Shown here piece by piece: positions 53,864 to 62,887 of a stretch of DNA of 64,000 bases. The DNA is taken from assembly GCF_025340265.1 (NCBI RefSeq), contig NZ_CP022708.1, positions 643,501-707,500 on the forward strand, in the 5' to 3' direction. Every line of letters starts with the position of its first letter. Positions within the stretch are counted from its first letter, which is position 1. A program made the position numbers and the translations under genes. The notes beneath the pieces are model-generated. The model did no database searches, had not been told where the DNA came from, and worked only from the letters and a program-made list of their open reading frames with translations. Source of the stretch: Novosphingobium sp. 9 (GTDB taxonomy: Bacteria > Pseudomonadota > Alphaproteobacteria > Sphingomonadales > Sphingomonadaceae).

Positions 53864-54989
53864 CACGCAGTTTGCTGATCTTGCAGGATAGTCCCGATTT
53901 CGGCGGGCATGAGGAGATGTTCCTGCGCTTTCTCCCCGCGATCGTCGCGCAAGGCGGATATGAGCGCATCACGATGCGGCATCCTGCCGCCAACGGCAAA
54001 CTGGCAGCCCGAATGGCGCCCTTTGCATCCAGCCGGTTCCGGGTTCAGGGCTGGCGCTTCGCCAAGCAGCGCGCCGAGCCGTATCTGGCTCGTTTCCGGG
54101 CCGATTATGCCGCAGCGGTTCGTCAGGTCTATGACGAGGTGCAACCGACGACCACGCTGTTGTTGCAGGGGCGGATCGAGAACTGCGCGGTGCCTCTGCT
54201 CGCCGCGCCGCCGGAAAGCTTTGTGGTGAGCTATGTGCCCATGGCGCACCGGATGCGGGAAATGGGGCGTAGCGGTTTTCCCGGAGACTGGGTGCGTCGC
54301 TCGCTCTATCGCCGGCCCGATCGCTTTATCGTGCCGGGCAGGGCGGTAGCCGAGCAGGTCCGTGCGGCAGGCGGACGTGCACCGGTCGTGGTGGCCGACA
54401 ACGTGGTCACGCCGCCGGCTCGCCCTTCACGAGATGCGGCGCGCGAGGCGCTGGGGCTTGCCAGGGATGCTCGTGTCGCCCTGTTCCTGGGACGGCTGGA
54501 GACGCGGCAGAAGGGTTGGATACCCTCTTCGATGCCTTGCGTAGACAGGCTGCTATGCTGGGCGACTGGACGTTCCTGTTCGTCGGGGCGGGCGAGGCCG
54601 ACGAGGCATGCCGGGAGCTGGCGGTGGAGCTTGCAGGACGCGTCGATATTCGGGGTCTGACCTGGACCGACAACCCGCATTCGGTGCTTGCTGCCGCCGA
54701 TCTGATGCTGATGCCCTCGCGTTGGGAAGGTGTGCCGCTGGTGATGCTGGAGGCGATGACCTACGGCGTGCCGATCCTGGCATCGGATATCGATGTCTTT
54801 CGCGATTATCTGCCGGATGCCTGCCGTATGGACTTCGCGGCAGACGATCTGGCTTCCGCCATGGACCGGGTGCTCGCCTGCAACATGGCGTTCCGGGTGC
54901 AAAGTGCGCAGCGCCTGCAGGAAAGCGCGCTCGATGTGTCTGCCTCCCGCTTTGTCGAAGCGCTTGACCCTGACAGGACGCCCTTATGA
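53860..54989 (+). CDS. GT4-family glycosyltransferase (one-base deletion at 54513-54515)
   Basis: About 376 residues after adding one G in the GGG run at 54513-54515. The first frame has the opening LLILQDSPDFGGHEEMFLRF and VALFLGRLETRQKG; the second continues with LDTLFDALRRQAAM, TFLFVGAGE, then DLMLMPSRWEGVPLVMLEAM (E-x7-E donor motif) and the C-terminal helix. The join ETRQKGLDTLFDAL is the standard GT4 G-R-L-x-x-x-K-G-x-D segment. It overlaps both neighbours by 4 bp and should add another sugar to the repeat unit. Confidence 0.83.
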
Positions 54990-56020
54990 CCGCCGTCGTC
55001 GTTATCCCGACCCTGAACGAGCGCGATCATATCGAGGGTCTGCTCGCGCAATTTCTGGCCGAGCCGCTGGACGCTGTCGGCGGCATTCTCGTGGCCGATG
55101 GCGGCAGTACCGATGGCACCCGCGCTATCGTCGAACGCATCGCGCGCGAAGAGCCTCGCGTGCAGCTCGTCGACAACCCTGACCGTATCCAGTCTGCCGG
55201 GGTCAACCGTGCGGTAGCTCTGGCGAACCCGCGATGGGATGTGATCGTGCGCGTCGATGCCCATGCGGATTACCCGCAGGATTATGTGACGCGTTTGCTC
55301 GCTTCGCTGGAGCGGCACGAGGCCGATACGGTGGTGGTGCGTCTGACCACGCGCGGTGTAACGCCGTTCCAGCGCGCGACGGCGGCGGCGCAGAACAGCC
55401 GTATCGGAACAGGCGGGTCGGCGCATCGCATGGGCGGAGCATCGCGCTTCGTCGATCATGGGCACCACGCCGCGTTCCGTCGCGCGATCTTCGAGCAGGT
55501 CGGCGGCTACGATACGAGTTTCGAGGCAAACGAGGATGCCGAACTCGATGCCCGGATCCGCCAGCGCGGCGGGCGTATCTGGCTCGATACGACGATTCCG
55601 GTCATCTATTATCCCAGAAAGACGGTGCGAGCGCTGGCGCGCCAGTATTTTCGTTATGGCTCAGGCCGGGCGCGAACCGTGCTCAAGCACGGTGAAAAGC
55701 TGAAACTGCGCCAGATGTTGCCGCCGGTCGTTCTGCTGGCGATCTGCGCCAGTATGGCAGGTGCGTTGGTCTGGACACCGTTGCTAAGCGTGGCGCTGGT
55801 CTATGCGCTGCTGCTGTTTGGCGCGGCGGCAGCGATGGCCCTGCAGACGCGTTCTTTCTCCACGCTGCTTGCCGCACCTGCTGCGGCGACCATGCATCTG
55901 GCGTGGGGCGCCGGATTTTTACGTCGAATTTTCACAGAAAGAGTGTTCGCGATGCAACCTGCCGCATCGCAAACCGTTTCCGTGGCCCGATCTACGCGAA
56001 ACTACGAGGAGCCGGAATGA
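54986..56020 (+). CDS. GT2-family glycosyltransferase, ExoA-like
   Basis: 344 residues. GT-A motifs: VVVIPTLNERDHIEGLL, ADGGSTDGT, VRVDAHADYP (D-x-D), and YDTSFEANEDAELDARIRQRGG with the ED acid pair. A C-terminal pair of membrane helices (PPVVLLAICASMAGALVW; LVYALLLFGAAAAMAL) is typical of ExoA, the succinoglycan beta-1,3-glucosyltransferase that adds the second sugar. It overlaps the previous gene and the export gene at 56017 by 4 bp each. Confidence 0.9.
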   Translation: MTAVVVIPTLNERDHIEGLLAQFLAEPLDAVGGILVADGGSTDGTRAIVERIAREEPRVQLVDNPDRIQSAGVNRAVALANPRWDVIVRVDAHADYPQDYVTRLLASLERHEADTVVVRLTTRGVTPFQRATAAAQNSRIGTGGSAHRMGGASRFVDHGHHAAFRRAIFEQVGGYDTSFEANEDAELDARIRQRGGRIWLDTTIPVIYYPRKTVRALARQYFRYGSGRARTVLKHGEKLKLRQMLPPVVLLAICASMAGALVWTPLLSVALVYALLLFGAAAAMALQTRSFSTLLAAPAAATMHLAWGAGFLRRIFTERVFAMQPAASQTVSVARSTRNYEEPE

Positions 56021-56579
56021 AGCTTGCCAGAGGGATCCTCGCTTTCAGCGCATTGGCGCTGTTGGGTGGATGCGCAGCCGACATTGCCAGGACACCGCCC
56101 GGCGCACAGGCGGCGGCGCCTTACGTCTACAAGTTGGCGCCTGACGATCACCTGCGGATCAACGTCTACGGTGAGCCCAATCTCAGCGCCGAATATATTG
56201 TCAACACCAACGGTGACATCTCGTTCCCGATGGTCGGCGCATTCCACGTTCAGGCATGACCGTGAACGACGTCGCCACGCAACTCACGCAGGCACTGACC
56301 ACGCATTACTACAAGAGCGTGCATCTTGCCGTCGATCTGGTTGCGCCGCGCCCGATCTACGTGCTGGGCGAGGTCATGAAGGCAGGCCAGTTCCCCTACC
56401 AGTCGGGCATGACCGCGCTGGGGGCGATCGCCACCGCCGGCGGGTTCACCTATCGCGCGAACGAGAAGGTCGTGATGATCCGCCATCCCGGTGAGGCAGC
56501 CGAGGAACGCGAGCCTTTGACCGCCGATCTGCCCGTCCAGCCGGGCGATACGATCCGGGTGCGGGAACGGAATTTCTAG
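56017..56579 (+). CDS. Polysaccharide export lipoprotein, ExoF/Wza-like (one-base deletion at 56253-56254)
   Basis: About 187 residues after adding one G at 56253-56254. The N-terminus is a lipoprotein signal (FSALALLGGC), then the Poly_export domain (YKLAPDDHLRINVYGEPNLS; NTNGDISFPMVGAF) and, in the second frame, one SLBB domain (IYVLGEVMKAGQFPYQSGMT; GGFTYRANEKVVMIR). The join AFHVQGMTVNDVATQL is natural for the family. It forms the periplasmic/outer-membrane channel for exopolysaccharide, together with the barrel protein and Wzc-like kinase next to it. Much shorter than the KpsD-like protein at 3 kb. Confidence 0.87.
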
Positions 56580-56586
56580 GTCGCCG

Positions 56587-57891
56587 GTGTCACGCAACTT
56601 CCTGAACCGGCTGACGGTCCTTGCCCATTGCGGGCTGATCGGCGGCGCGGTCTGCTGGCCTGCGCTTGCGCGGGCCGACCAGACCCCGTTGCTCCCGGAT
56701 GAAACACCGCAGATCGACAAGCGCTATACCGCCGTGTTCGAGCGGGTGCAGCCTGGATACGAACCGGCAGATATTCCGGTCGGATCGCTGCGCCTAGCGC
56801 CTTCGGTCGGCATCTCGACGGCGTATGACGACAACATCTACGGCACCGAACAGGGCGCCGAAGCTGACGCGATTCTGGAGCTCACGCCCTCGCTGGAACT
56901 GCACAACCAGAACCTGCTGAATAATTTCTCGCTGAAGGCCGCAGGCACGTTCAACCGTTATCTCGATCATTCGACCGAGAACACCGATGATTATTCGGTA
57001 ACGGCTTCTGGTCTGTTCCAGCTCGATCACGCAACGCAGGTGCGCGCGGCAGTGCGGGCCGAAAGCGATCACCAGTCGCGACTGGCGGAAGATCTCTATA
57101 CCCAGACGGTCAAGCCGCTGTCCTATGCCGAGCAGTCCGCCGCGATCGGCATCAGCCACGATTTCGACCAGTTGCGCGTTTCGGCTACGGGCAAATTTGC
57201 GCACTTTGGCTGGAACAACGGGACACTCGCGGATGGCGAGGTGGTCGATCAGCGAACCAGCGACAACACCAGCTACCGGGTCGGCATGCGCGTATCCTAC
57301 GCACAGACGCCATCGCTCGCCTGGTTCGCGAGCCTGGACTACAACACCCGGCGCTTCCCGGTCTCGACCGAGGAGACACCCTCGCGCGATTCACAGGGCT
57401 ACGAAGCGCTCGCCGGTGTGACGTTCGAGCCGACGGCGCTCGTGCGCGGCAGCATCAGCGCAGGGTATATCTACCAGAACTTCCGCCTGCCCTATTACAA
57501 GAACATCAAGGGCGCAGACTTCAACGTCAGCCTGCAATACTTCCCGACGCAGCTGACCACGATCACGCTCAAGGCCAATCGCGCCGTGCTCGATTCCGGC
57601 ATCCCGACCTCGGGCGGCTATCTGTCCAGCCAGGCGACCCTGCGCGTCGATCATGAGTGGTTGCGTCAGCTGATCTTCTCGCTCTCGGCGGGGTATCAGG
57701 TGAACGACTACAGCAACCTCGACCGGCGTGACGGCCGCTTCATCGCGCAGGCCAACGCCCTGTATCGCATCAATCGCTATGCCACGCTGCAACTCGGCTA
57801 TGCGCGGCTCGACCAGACCTCCAACGGTGCCGACCGTTATCGCGCGTATCAGGACGATCGCGTGACCATCAGCCTGACATTGAGAAGGTGA
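56587..57891 (+). CDS. Outer-membrane beta-barrel protein of exopolysaccharide export
   Basis: 434 residues from GTG at 56587, with AGGT a few bases upstream. Signal peptide ends near LARADQ. The barrel part begins at LRLAPSVGISTAYDDNIYG, a hallmark of a family found in exopolysaccharide clusters, continues with strands of alternating aromatic/hydrophobic residues (ASGLFQLDHATQVRAAVR, LRVDHEWLRQLIFSLSAGY) and ends VTISLTLRR. It may be the pore partner of the export lipoprotein. It is 7 bp after that gene and directly before the tyrosine kinase. Confidence 0.82.
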   Translation: MSRNFLNRLTVLAHCGLIGGAVCWPALARADQTPLLPDETPQIDKRYTAVFERVQPGYEPADIPVGSLRLAPSVGISTAYDDNIYGTEQGAEADAILELTPSLELHNQNLLNNFSLKAAGTFNRYLDHSTENTDDYSVTASGLFQLDHATQVRAAVRAESDHQSRLAEDLYTQTVKPLSYAEQSAAIGISHDFDQLRVSATGKFAHFGWNNGTLADGEVVDQRTSDNTSYRVGMRVSYAQTPSLAWFASLDYNTRRFPVSTEETPSRDSQGYEALAGVTFEPTALVRGSISAGYIYQNFRLPYYKNIKGADFNVSLQYFPTQLTTITLKANRAVLDSGIPTSGGYLSSQATLRVDHEWLRQLIFSLSAGYQVNDYSNLDRRDGRFIAQANALYRINRYATLQLGYARLDQTSNGADRYRAYQDDRVTISLTLRR

Positions 57892-57896
57892 ACGCC

Positions 57897-60092
57897 ATGA
57901 ACGACGCCACCCGACACCGCGCCACTGTCCCGCAGGACGCCAAGCCGATGCGAGGTGCGCTGCTGCGCGACCCGATGGATGGCGTGCGCCGTGCCATGGC
58001 GGCGCTGCGCCGCCGGCGCTGGCTTGCGCTGATCTATTTCGTGGTCGTGGTGCTGCTGGTCGCCGCTTATGGCTTCACTCGCCCCAAGCTTTATACCGCC
58101 AGTGCCAACATGGTCGTCAACTCGCGCGAGTTGAACGTGTCTGAGAAGGACAAGGAAGTCCTGCCGGGCCTGTCGACCTCGGACAATGCCGCCGATACCG
58201 AAATCGAGATCATGCGTTCCACTGCCGTGGCGCAAGGAACGGTGCGGGCGCTGGATCTGGTGGATAATCCGGCCTTTGCAGGCCCGCTATCGAAGTTGAC
58301 GCCGTCTTCGCGCGAGGCTGCCGCCACGGCGATGGTCGTCGGCAATCTCAAGATCGTGCGTCCGGGGCAGTCGAACGTCGTCGTCATCTCGTACACCTCG
58401 CCCGATCCGGCGCTGTCCAAGGCGATCGCCGATCAGGTCGGTCATCAGTATCTCGCCGTGAAGCGGGACTCGCGGCGCGAGGCGGTGGAACAGGTCGATC
58501 GCGGGCTGGGCAACGAACTGGACAACTTGCGCGTCCAGCTTGAGCAGGCCGATGCCACCGTTGCGGACTACCGCGCCCAGCACAACCTGTTCGACAGCAG
58601 CGGTACGGGCGGTCAAGGCGCGGGACAGAACACTACATTCACCCAGCAGGAGCTGTCGCTCTACAAGCAGCAGGCCGCCGCTGCGTCTGCCACGGCGGCG
58701 GACGCTCGCGCCAAACTCGCGACCGCCAGCGGACAGTCCGCGCGAGGCGGGGCGGGTGGTGTGGGCGCGGTGCTCCAGTCGCCCGTCATCCAGCAGCTTC
58801 GCGACCAGCGCGCGCAGCTCGCCGCCACTTACAACGACATGGCCAGCCGCTATCAGCCCGATCACCCGGACATGATCCGCACGAAAGAGCAGCTCGACGC
58901 ACTCGACAAGGCGATCTCTGCCGAGACGAGCCGCCAGATGCAGAACCTGCGCGCCAATGCCCGTATCGCCGACGCCAATGCTGCGGAAGCCAATGGCACG
59001 GTCGCACGCGCCACGGCGACGCTGGAGGGCGATACCAAGGCCTCCGTCGAACTGGGCCAGTTGCAGCGCAAGGCCGATGGCCTGCGCGACACCTACAATA
59101 CCCTGCTCCAGCGCAAGAACTCGATCAGCAGCCAGGCACTGGTCGCGGATGAGGACGCCCGCATCTTCTCGCCTGCGGTTCTGCCGCTGCGCCCCAGTTC
59201 ACCGAACAAGCCGCTGATCCTGCTGATCGGCCTTGCACTGGGCGCTATCATGGCAAGTGCGGCGGTGTGGATCGCCGAGGCGTTCGATCGCAAGCTGGTC
59301 TCTTCGGCCGATATCGAGCGTGAGTTCGGTCTGCCGCATATCGCCAATATGCCCGAGACCACTTCGATCGCGCAGGGGGCGGACAAGCTGATCGCGCCGG
59401 TCGATTTCCCGATCGAGCGCCCCAATTCGCTCTATGCCGAGCAGCTGCGTTCGGTGCGCCATCTGCTGATCCACAAGGACGGACGCAGCATGACCACCGT
59501 CGGCATCACGTCGGCACGTCCGGCCGAAGGCAAGACCACCTTCGCGACCTCGCTCGCGCGTACCGCTGCGCTGGGCGGGAGCCGGACCCTGCTGGTGGAT
59601 GCCGATATGCGCAAGCCGGCGGTTGCGGGCGCGCTCGGCTTCGCGCCCACCGTTGGCACGGCGCAGGTGCTTCGTGGTGAAATCGGGCTGGCGGATGCCG
59701 TGATCCGGGACGAGGCTACGGGGATGATGGTGCTGGGCGTTCACTCTGATGGCGAAGCGCAGCGTCAGGATCTCTTCACGCCTGCCCATATCTCCGCGCT
59801 GATCGCGGCGGCGAAGGCCGAGCAGTACGACCTTGTGGTGTTCGACTGCGCGCCGGTGCTGGCCGTTTCCGACACCCGACTGCTGCTGCGTCAGGTCGAT
59901 GACGTGCTGTTGACGCTGCGCTGGAACAGCACACCGCGTCAGAGCGTGGAGGCGGCTCTGAAGCGGATGCGTCTGCTTGATATCGAGCCGCTGGGCGTGG
60001 TGGCCACTCGCGTCGACATGCCGAGCCTGTCAGCCTTCGGGCACGGCGATGTCGATCGCGATCACATGAGCTACGGCGATTACTATGCCTGA
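57897..60092 (+). CDS. Polysaccharide co-polymerase with BY-kinase domain, Wzc/ExoP-like
   Basis: 731 residues, ATG at 57897 with AGAAGG eight bases upstream. An N-terminal transmembrane helix (ALIYFVVVVLLVAAYGF), Wzz domain, coiled-coil periplasmic part (about 190-430), a second helix (PLILLIGLALGAIMASAAVWI) and a C-terminal tyrosine kinase: Walker A SARPAEGKTTFAT, Walker A-prime LLVDADMRKP and Walker B LVVFDCAP. The tail SYGDYYA gives three Tyr for autophosphorylation. It controls chain length and export with the Wza-like protein. Complete and of usual length. Confidence 0.94.
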   Translation: MNDATRHRATVPQDAKPMRGALLRDPMDGVRRAMAALRRRRWLALIYFVVVVLLVAAYGFTRPKLYTASANMVVNSRELNVSEKDKEVLPGLSTSDNAADTEIEIMRSTAVAQGTVRALDLVDNPAFAGPLSKLTPSSREAAATAMVVGNLKIVRPGQSNVVVISYTSPDPALSKAIADQVGHQYLAVKRDSRREAVEQVDRGLGNELDNLRVQLEQADATVADYRAQHNLFDSSGTGGQGAGQNTTFTQQELSLYKQQAAAASATAADARAKLATASGQSARGGAGGVGAVLQSPVIQQLRDQRAQLAATYNDMASRYQPDHPDMIRTKEQLDALDKAISAETSRQMQNLRANARIADANAAEANGTVARATATLEGDTKASVELGQLQRKADGLRDTYNTLLQRKNSISSQALVADEDARIFSPAVLPLRPSSPNKPLILLIGLALGAIMASAAVWIAEAFDRKLVSSADIEREFGLPHIANMPETTSIAQGADKLIAPVDFPIERPNSLYAEQLRSVRHLLIHKDGRSMTTVGITSARPAEGKTTFATSLARTAALGGSRTLLVDADMRKPAVAGALGFAPTVGTAQVLRGEIGLADAVIRDEATGMMVLGVHSDGEAQRQDLFTPAHISALIAAAKAEQYDLVVFDCAPVLAVSDTRLLLRQVDDVLLTLRWNSTPRQSVEAALKRMRLLDIEPLGVVATRVDMPSLSAFGHGDVDRDHMSYGDYYA

Positions 60093-60093
60093 T

Positions 60094-60111
60094 CTGCGGA
60101 ATACTCCGCAG
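60094..60111. terminator. Short hairpin between convergent genes
   Basis: CTGCGGA, loop ATAC, TCCGCAG (60094-60111): seven perfect pairs, directly after the kinase stop and before the GH26-like stop at 60118. Symmetrical position suggests bidirectional termination, although no T-run is present. Confidence 0.45.
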
Positions 60112-60117
60112 GCGGCA

Positions 60118-61065
60118 TCACTTGCCGCCGAATTCGGCCTTGTAGGCGGCCAGCGTCTTGGGGAACTTGCCTGCCGACATGGTGCCGTCATAGTCGGAGG
60201 CGGTGAAGTCCCAATAGCCTTCGTAGGCGACATTGTGGGCGCGCATCCAGGCGGCCATATTGTGAATGAAGAGGGGATCATCGCCCCAGCCATGGCCGTC
60301 GGGACGGGTGCCCGTGGCCCATTCGGGCACGACCAGCGGCTTGCGATGGGCGGCGGCGAACTTGGCCGCCCAGTTCAAGCCGTAGTTTCCGGTGAGATGT
60401 CCCTGCCAGCGGATCGAGGGGACGATGTCCTGCGGACGCCAGCTCTGATTGTAGACGTCCAGGCCGACCATATCGACATAGGCATCGCCCGGCCACAGCT
60501 TGTCGGCAGCGACATCGCCCACGCCCGAGGCCGGGTTCCATACGATGCGGAACTTCTGGCCGGGCGTGGCGCGCAAGACCCCTACCACATGGCGGAACGC
60601 ACCGACGAAGCTGACCGGATCCTTGTTGGCGGACCAGGGATACCAGTTGCCGTTGAATTCCCAGCCCAGCCGGATCACGGCGTTGGCCTGTCCTTTCGCC
60701 ACCAGCAGAGTGCCGATGTTGCGGAACTCGTCATCATATTCACCGGCGGCGGCGGCGCTCAGCGATCCGCCCTTGACGATCAGCGGCACGCCAAGCGAGA
60801 GCCGGTAGCCACTGTTCTGCCAACAGCCCACCGCCCACTGGGCACCGGAGCGCATCTGTTGCCAGCTTTCGGCCGAGAGAAAATCGTTCACACCGTCCAG
60901 ATGACGACCCATCACGCCCTGATAGCGGGGCAGGCGGCCTTTGCCGTCACATCCGGCGCCCTTGTAGACGAACATCAGCGGGTTGGCGAACGCAGGTGCG
61001 CTGGCGGTCAGGGCAATGGCGGTACAGGCGGTGGCACAAGCGAATGTCAAAGCGATACGGCGCAT
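60118..61065 (-). CDS. Secreted GH26-like glycoside hydrolase
   Basis: 315 residues with a Sec signal (ALTFACATACTAIALTASAPAFA). The candidate acid/base Glu lies in IRLGWEFNGNWYPW and the nucleophile Glu in PLVVPEWATG, spaced as in GH26 and related clan GH-A endo-glycanases (mannanases, exo-polysaccharide lyase-like glucanases). It lies convergently in the exopolysaccharide cluster, between the kinase and polymerase genes, so it may trim, release or degrade the polymer, much as ExoK-type enzymes do. Exact linkage unknown. Confidence 0.75.
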   Translation of the reverse strand: MRRIALTFACATACTAIALTASAPAFANPLMFVYKGAGCDGKGRLPRYQGVMGRHLDGVNDFLSAESWQQMRSGAQWAVGCWQNSGYRLSLGVPLIVKGGSLSAAAAGEYDDEFRNIGTLLVAKGQANAVIRLGWEFNGNWYPWSANKDPVSFVGAFRHVVGVLRATPGQKFRIVWNPASGVGDVAADKLWPGDAYVDMVGLDVYNQSWRPQDIVPSIRWQGHLTGNYGLNWAAKFAAAHRKPLVVPEWATGTRPDGHGWGDDPLFIHNMAAWMRAHNVAYEGYWDFTASDYDGTMSAGKFPKTLAAYKAEFGGK

Positions 61066-61250
61066 CAGGCTCTCCGTTCCGGTCGAGCAGGATCGAGGCA
61101 TCGCGACGTGACCGGAAAGCCGTCGCGCGCAAGGTTCCTCTCCCGCTCGGCGCACGACCGGCGCCTTTCGTCTATCGGGGATAGAAATTTTCCGGTCGCT
61201 TGCAATCCGTTGCGCCATGCTGCGCGCGGTATGCGCGGCGGAGTGAGCAA

Positions 61251-62528
61251 ATGAGCGAGGCTGTGGCCATTCCGGCGTATCCGACAGGGTCTTTGGCCGT
61301 ATCCCCGACCGCGTCAATTCTGCCGGACGACGCTCGGCGAAGCCGGCTGTTCGTGCATGGCGCGCTGATCGCCTGCCTCATCCTGCAGCGTTTCGGTGTC
61401 ATCGCGGGCAGTGCTGCCCTGTTTGTCAGCCTGCCGCTGTTCGCCGGGCTTCTGGGCTGGGCACTGGCGACCGGGCAGGCCGAGTTGCGCGCCCGCGGCA
61501 CCGCGCTGTTCCTGCTGTTCACGGCATGGACACTGATCGCCACGCTGATCGCGATTACCGTGCCGGACGCCCGTTTCGGCGTCAGTTTGCCGTCCCTCGT
61601 CGCCATTCTGGTGACATACGGTTTTACTATCGTCGGTCCCAGTGCGCGCTTCGATCGGGAAACGGTCCTGCCGCTGTTTCTGGCTTACGTCCGTTTCCTG
61701 TCGGTGGCAGGGATCGTCCAATGGGTGATCCAGTTTGCAGGCCTGCGCATCTTTTCCTTCATGCTGGCGATCCCGCCACTGAAGCCGGTGCTGGTGGAAT
61801 CGCAATTCAACTTCAATCCGATCCTGCACTACGGCTCCACCATTCTGCGCTCCAACGGCTTCTTCCTGCTGGAGCCGAGCATCTTCTCGCAAACGCTGGC
61901 GATCGCGGTGGTGCTGGATTATTTCGTGCTGGGCCGGGCGAAGTGGCTGCCGCTCTATCTTCTCGCCTACCTGCTGACGTTTTCGGGGACGGGCGCGCTG
62001 ACGCTGCTGCTGGCGATCCCCTTCTATGCCTGCATGTCAGCGCGAAATTTCGGCAGGGTCGCCGGGCTCATCATCGCTGCGGCAATCGGACTGGTGCTGG
62101 CGGCGATGGCCTTTCCCGACGCGGTAGGCTCGCTGCTGAGCCGAACCGACGAACTGAGCTATTCCGGCTCCAGCGGCTATGCCCGTTTCATCGGGCCGTT
62201 CCTGCCTCTGGCGGAACTCGGGCAGGAAGCCCGGTTCCTGATCGGATGGGGACCGGGCGCGACCGAGCGCTATATCTATCACATGGAGGGGACCGGCAAC
62301 TCGATCGCCAAGCTGATGATCGACTACGGGCTTGTCGGGATTACCCTGTTCATGACGATGCTCGCGGGCACGCTGTGGCGTCGCGAACTGGCCATCCTGT
62401 CGGTTCTGGCAGTGGTGACGTTCATTGTCGGCGGCGGATATCTGCTGTTCACGCCGATGCTGGTGCTGCTTTTCCTGCTGTGTATCTGGTCCGCCCGTCC
62501 GGGCGATCCGCCGCTTACAGAAGTTTGA
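61251..62528 (+). CDS. Exopolysaccharide polymerase, ExoQ/Wzy-like
   Basis: 425 residues, ATG with GGAG seven bases upstream. About 11 hydrophobic segments and a periplasmic loop with SRTDELSYSGSSGYARFIGP, then GWGPGATERYIYHMEGTGNSIAKLMIDYGLVG, the Wzy/WaaL-type conserved region (with G-x-G and an H-x-x-G-T-x-N pattern). It joins lipid-linked repeat units in the periplasm. Divergent from the GH26-like gene; no flippase (Wzx) is present in the window, so it may lie beyond the right edge. Confidence 0.83.
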   Translation: MSEAVAIPAYPTGSLAVSPTASILPDDARRSRLFVHGALIACLILQRFGVIAGSAALFVSLPLFAGLLGWALATGQAELRARGTALFLLFTAWTLIATLIAITVPDARFGVSLPSLVAILVTYGFTIVGPSARFDRETVLPLFLAYVRFLSVAGIVQWVIQFAGLRIFSFMLAIPPLKPVLVESQFNFNPILHYGSTILRSNGFFLLEPSIFSQTLAIAVVLDYFVLGRAKWLPLYLLAYLLTFSGTGALTLLLAIPFYACMSARNFGRVAGLIIAAAIGLVLAAMAFPDAVGSLLSRTDELSYSGSSGYARFIGPFLPLAELGQEARFLIGWGPGATERYIYHMEGTGNSIAKLMIDYGLVGITLFMTMLAGTLWRRELAILSVLAVVTFIVGGGYLLFTPMLVLLFLLCIWSARPGDPPLTEV

Positions 62529-62754
62529 AGAGCAGCGCCCACATCGCCGCACCGATCACGCACACCGCGCCCCACGCGAACAGGTTGATCCGTCGCCCTT
62601 CGATGGGTTGAGGGGGCATGGCAGATGGCGGTGCTGCGCCAAGCGGATGGATGCCTTCGGTGCGGGGCGATGACGGTCGAGGCTGGACGGACCCAGGTGA
62701 CGGAGTGCCTGAAATCGGCGGCCCGTCGTTCAGGTCCGGAGGTTCTCTATTCAT
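62515..62754 (-). CDS. Small proline-rich single-span membrane protein
   Basis: 79 residues. Residues 1-50 are Pro/Ser/Gly-rich and polar; residues 56-78 form one hydrophobic helix (LFAWGAVCVIGAAMWALLF) at the C-terminus, preceded by basic EGRR. The 3' end overlaps the polymerase gene by 14 bp in the opposite direction. No clear ribosome site is visible, and I recognise no family. The helix and base composition support a real gene, but this is not certain. Confidence 0.42.
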   Translation of the reverse strand: MNREPPDLNDGPPISGTPSPGSVQPRPSSPRTEGIHPLGAAPPSAMPPQPIEGRRINLFAWGAVCVIGAAMWALLFKLL

Positions 62755-62887
62755 TTTACCAGTATTCCGTCAGCGTTTCAGGTACGATCTCCCACCACAA
62801 AAATGCCACAGATCACCTCTTTGGTCCAGATGGGGTGAGGCGGGCAATACGCTTTACTGGTTAATCGATTGATAAGGGTGCAGCCCG

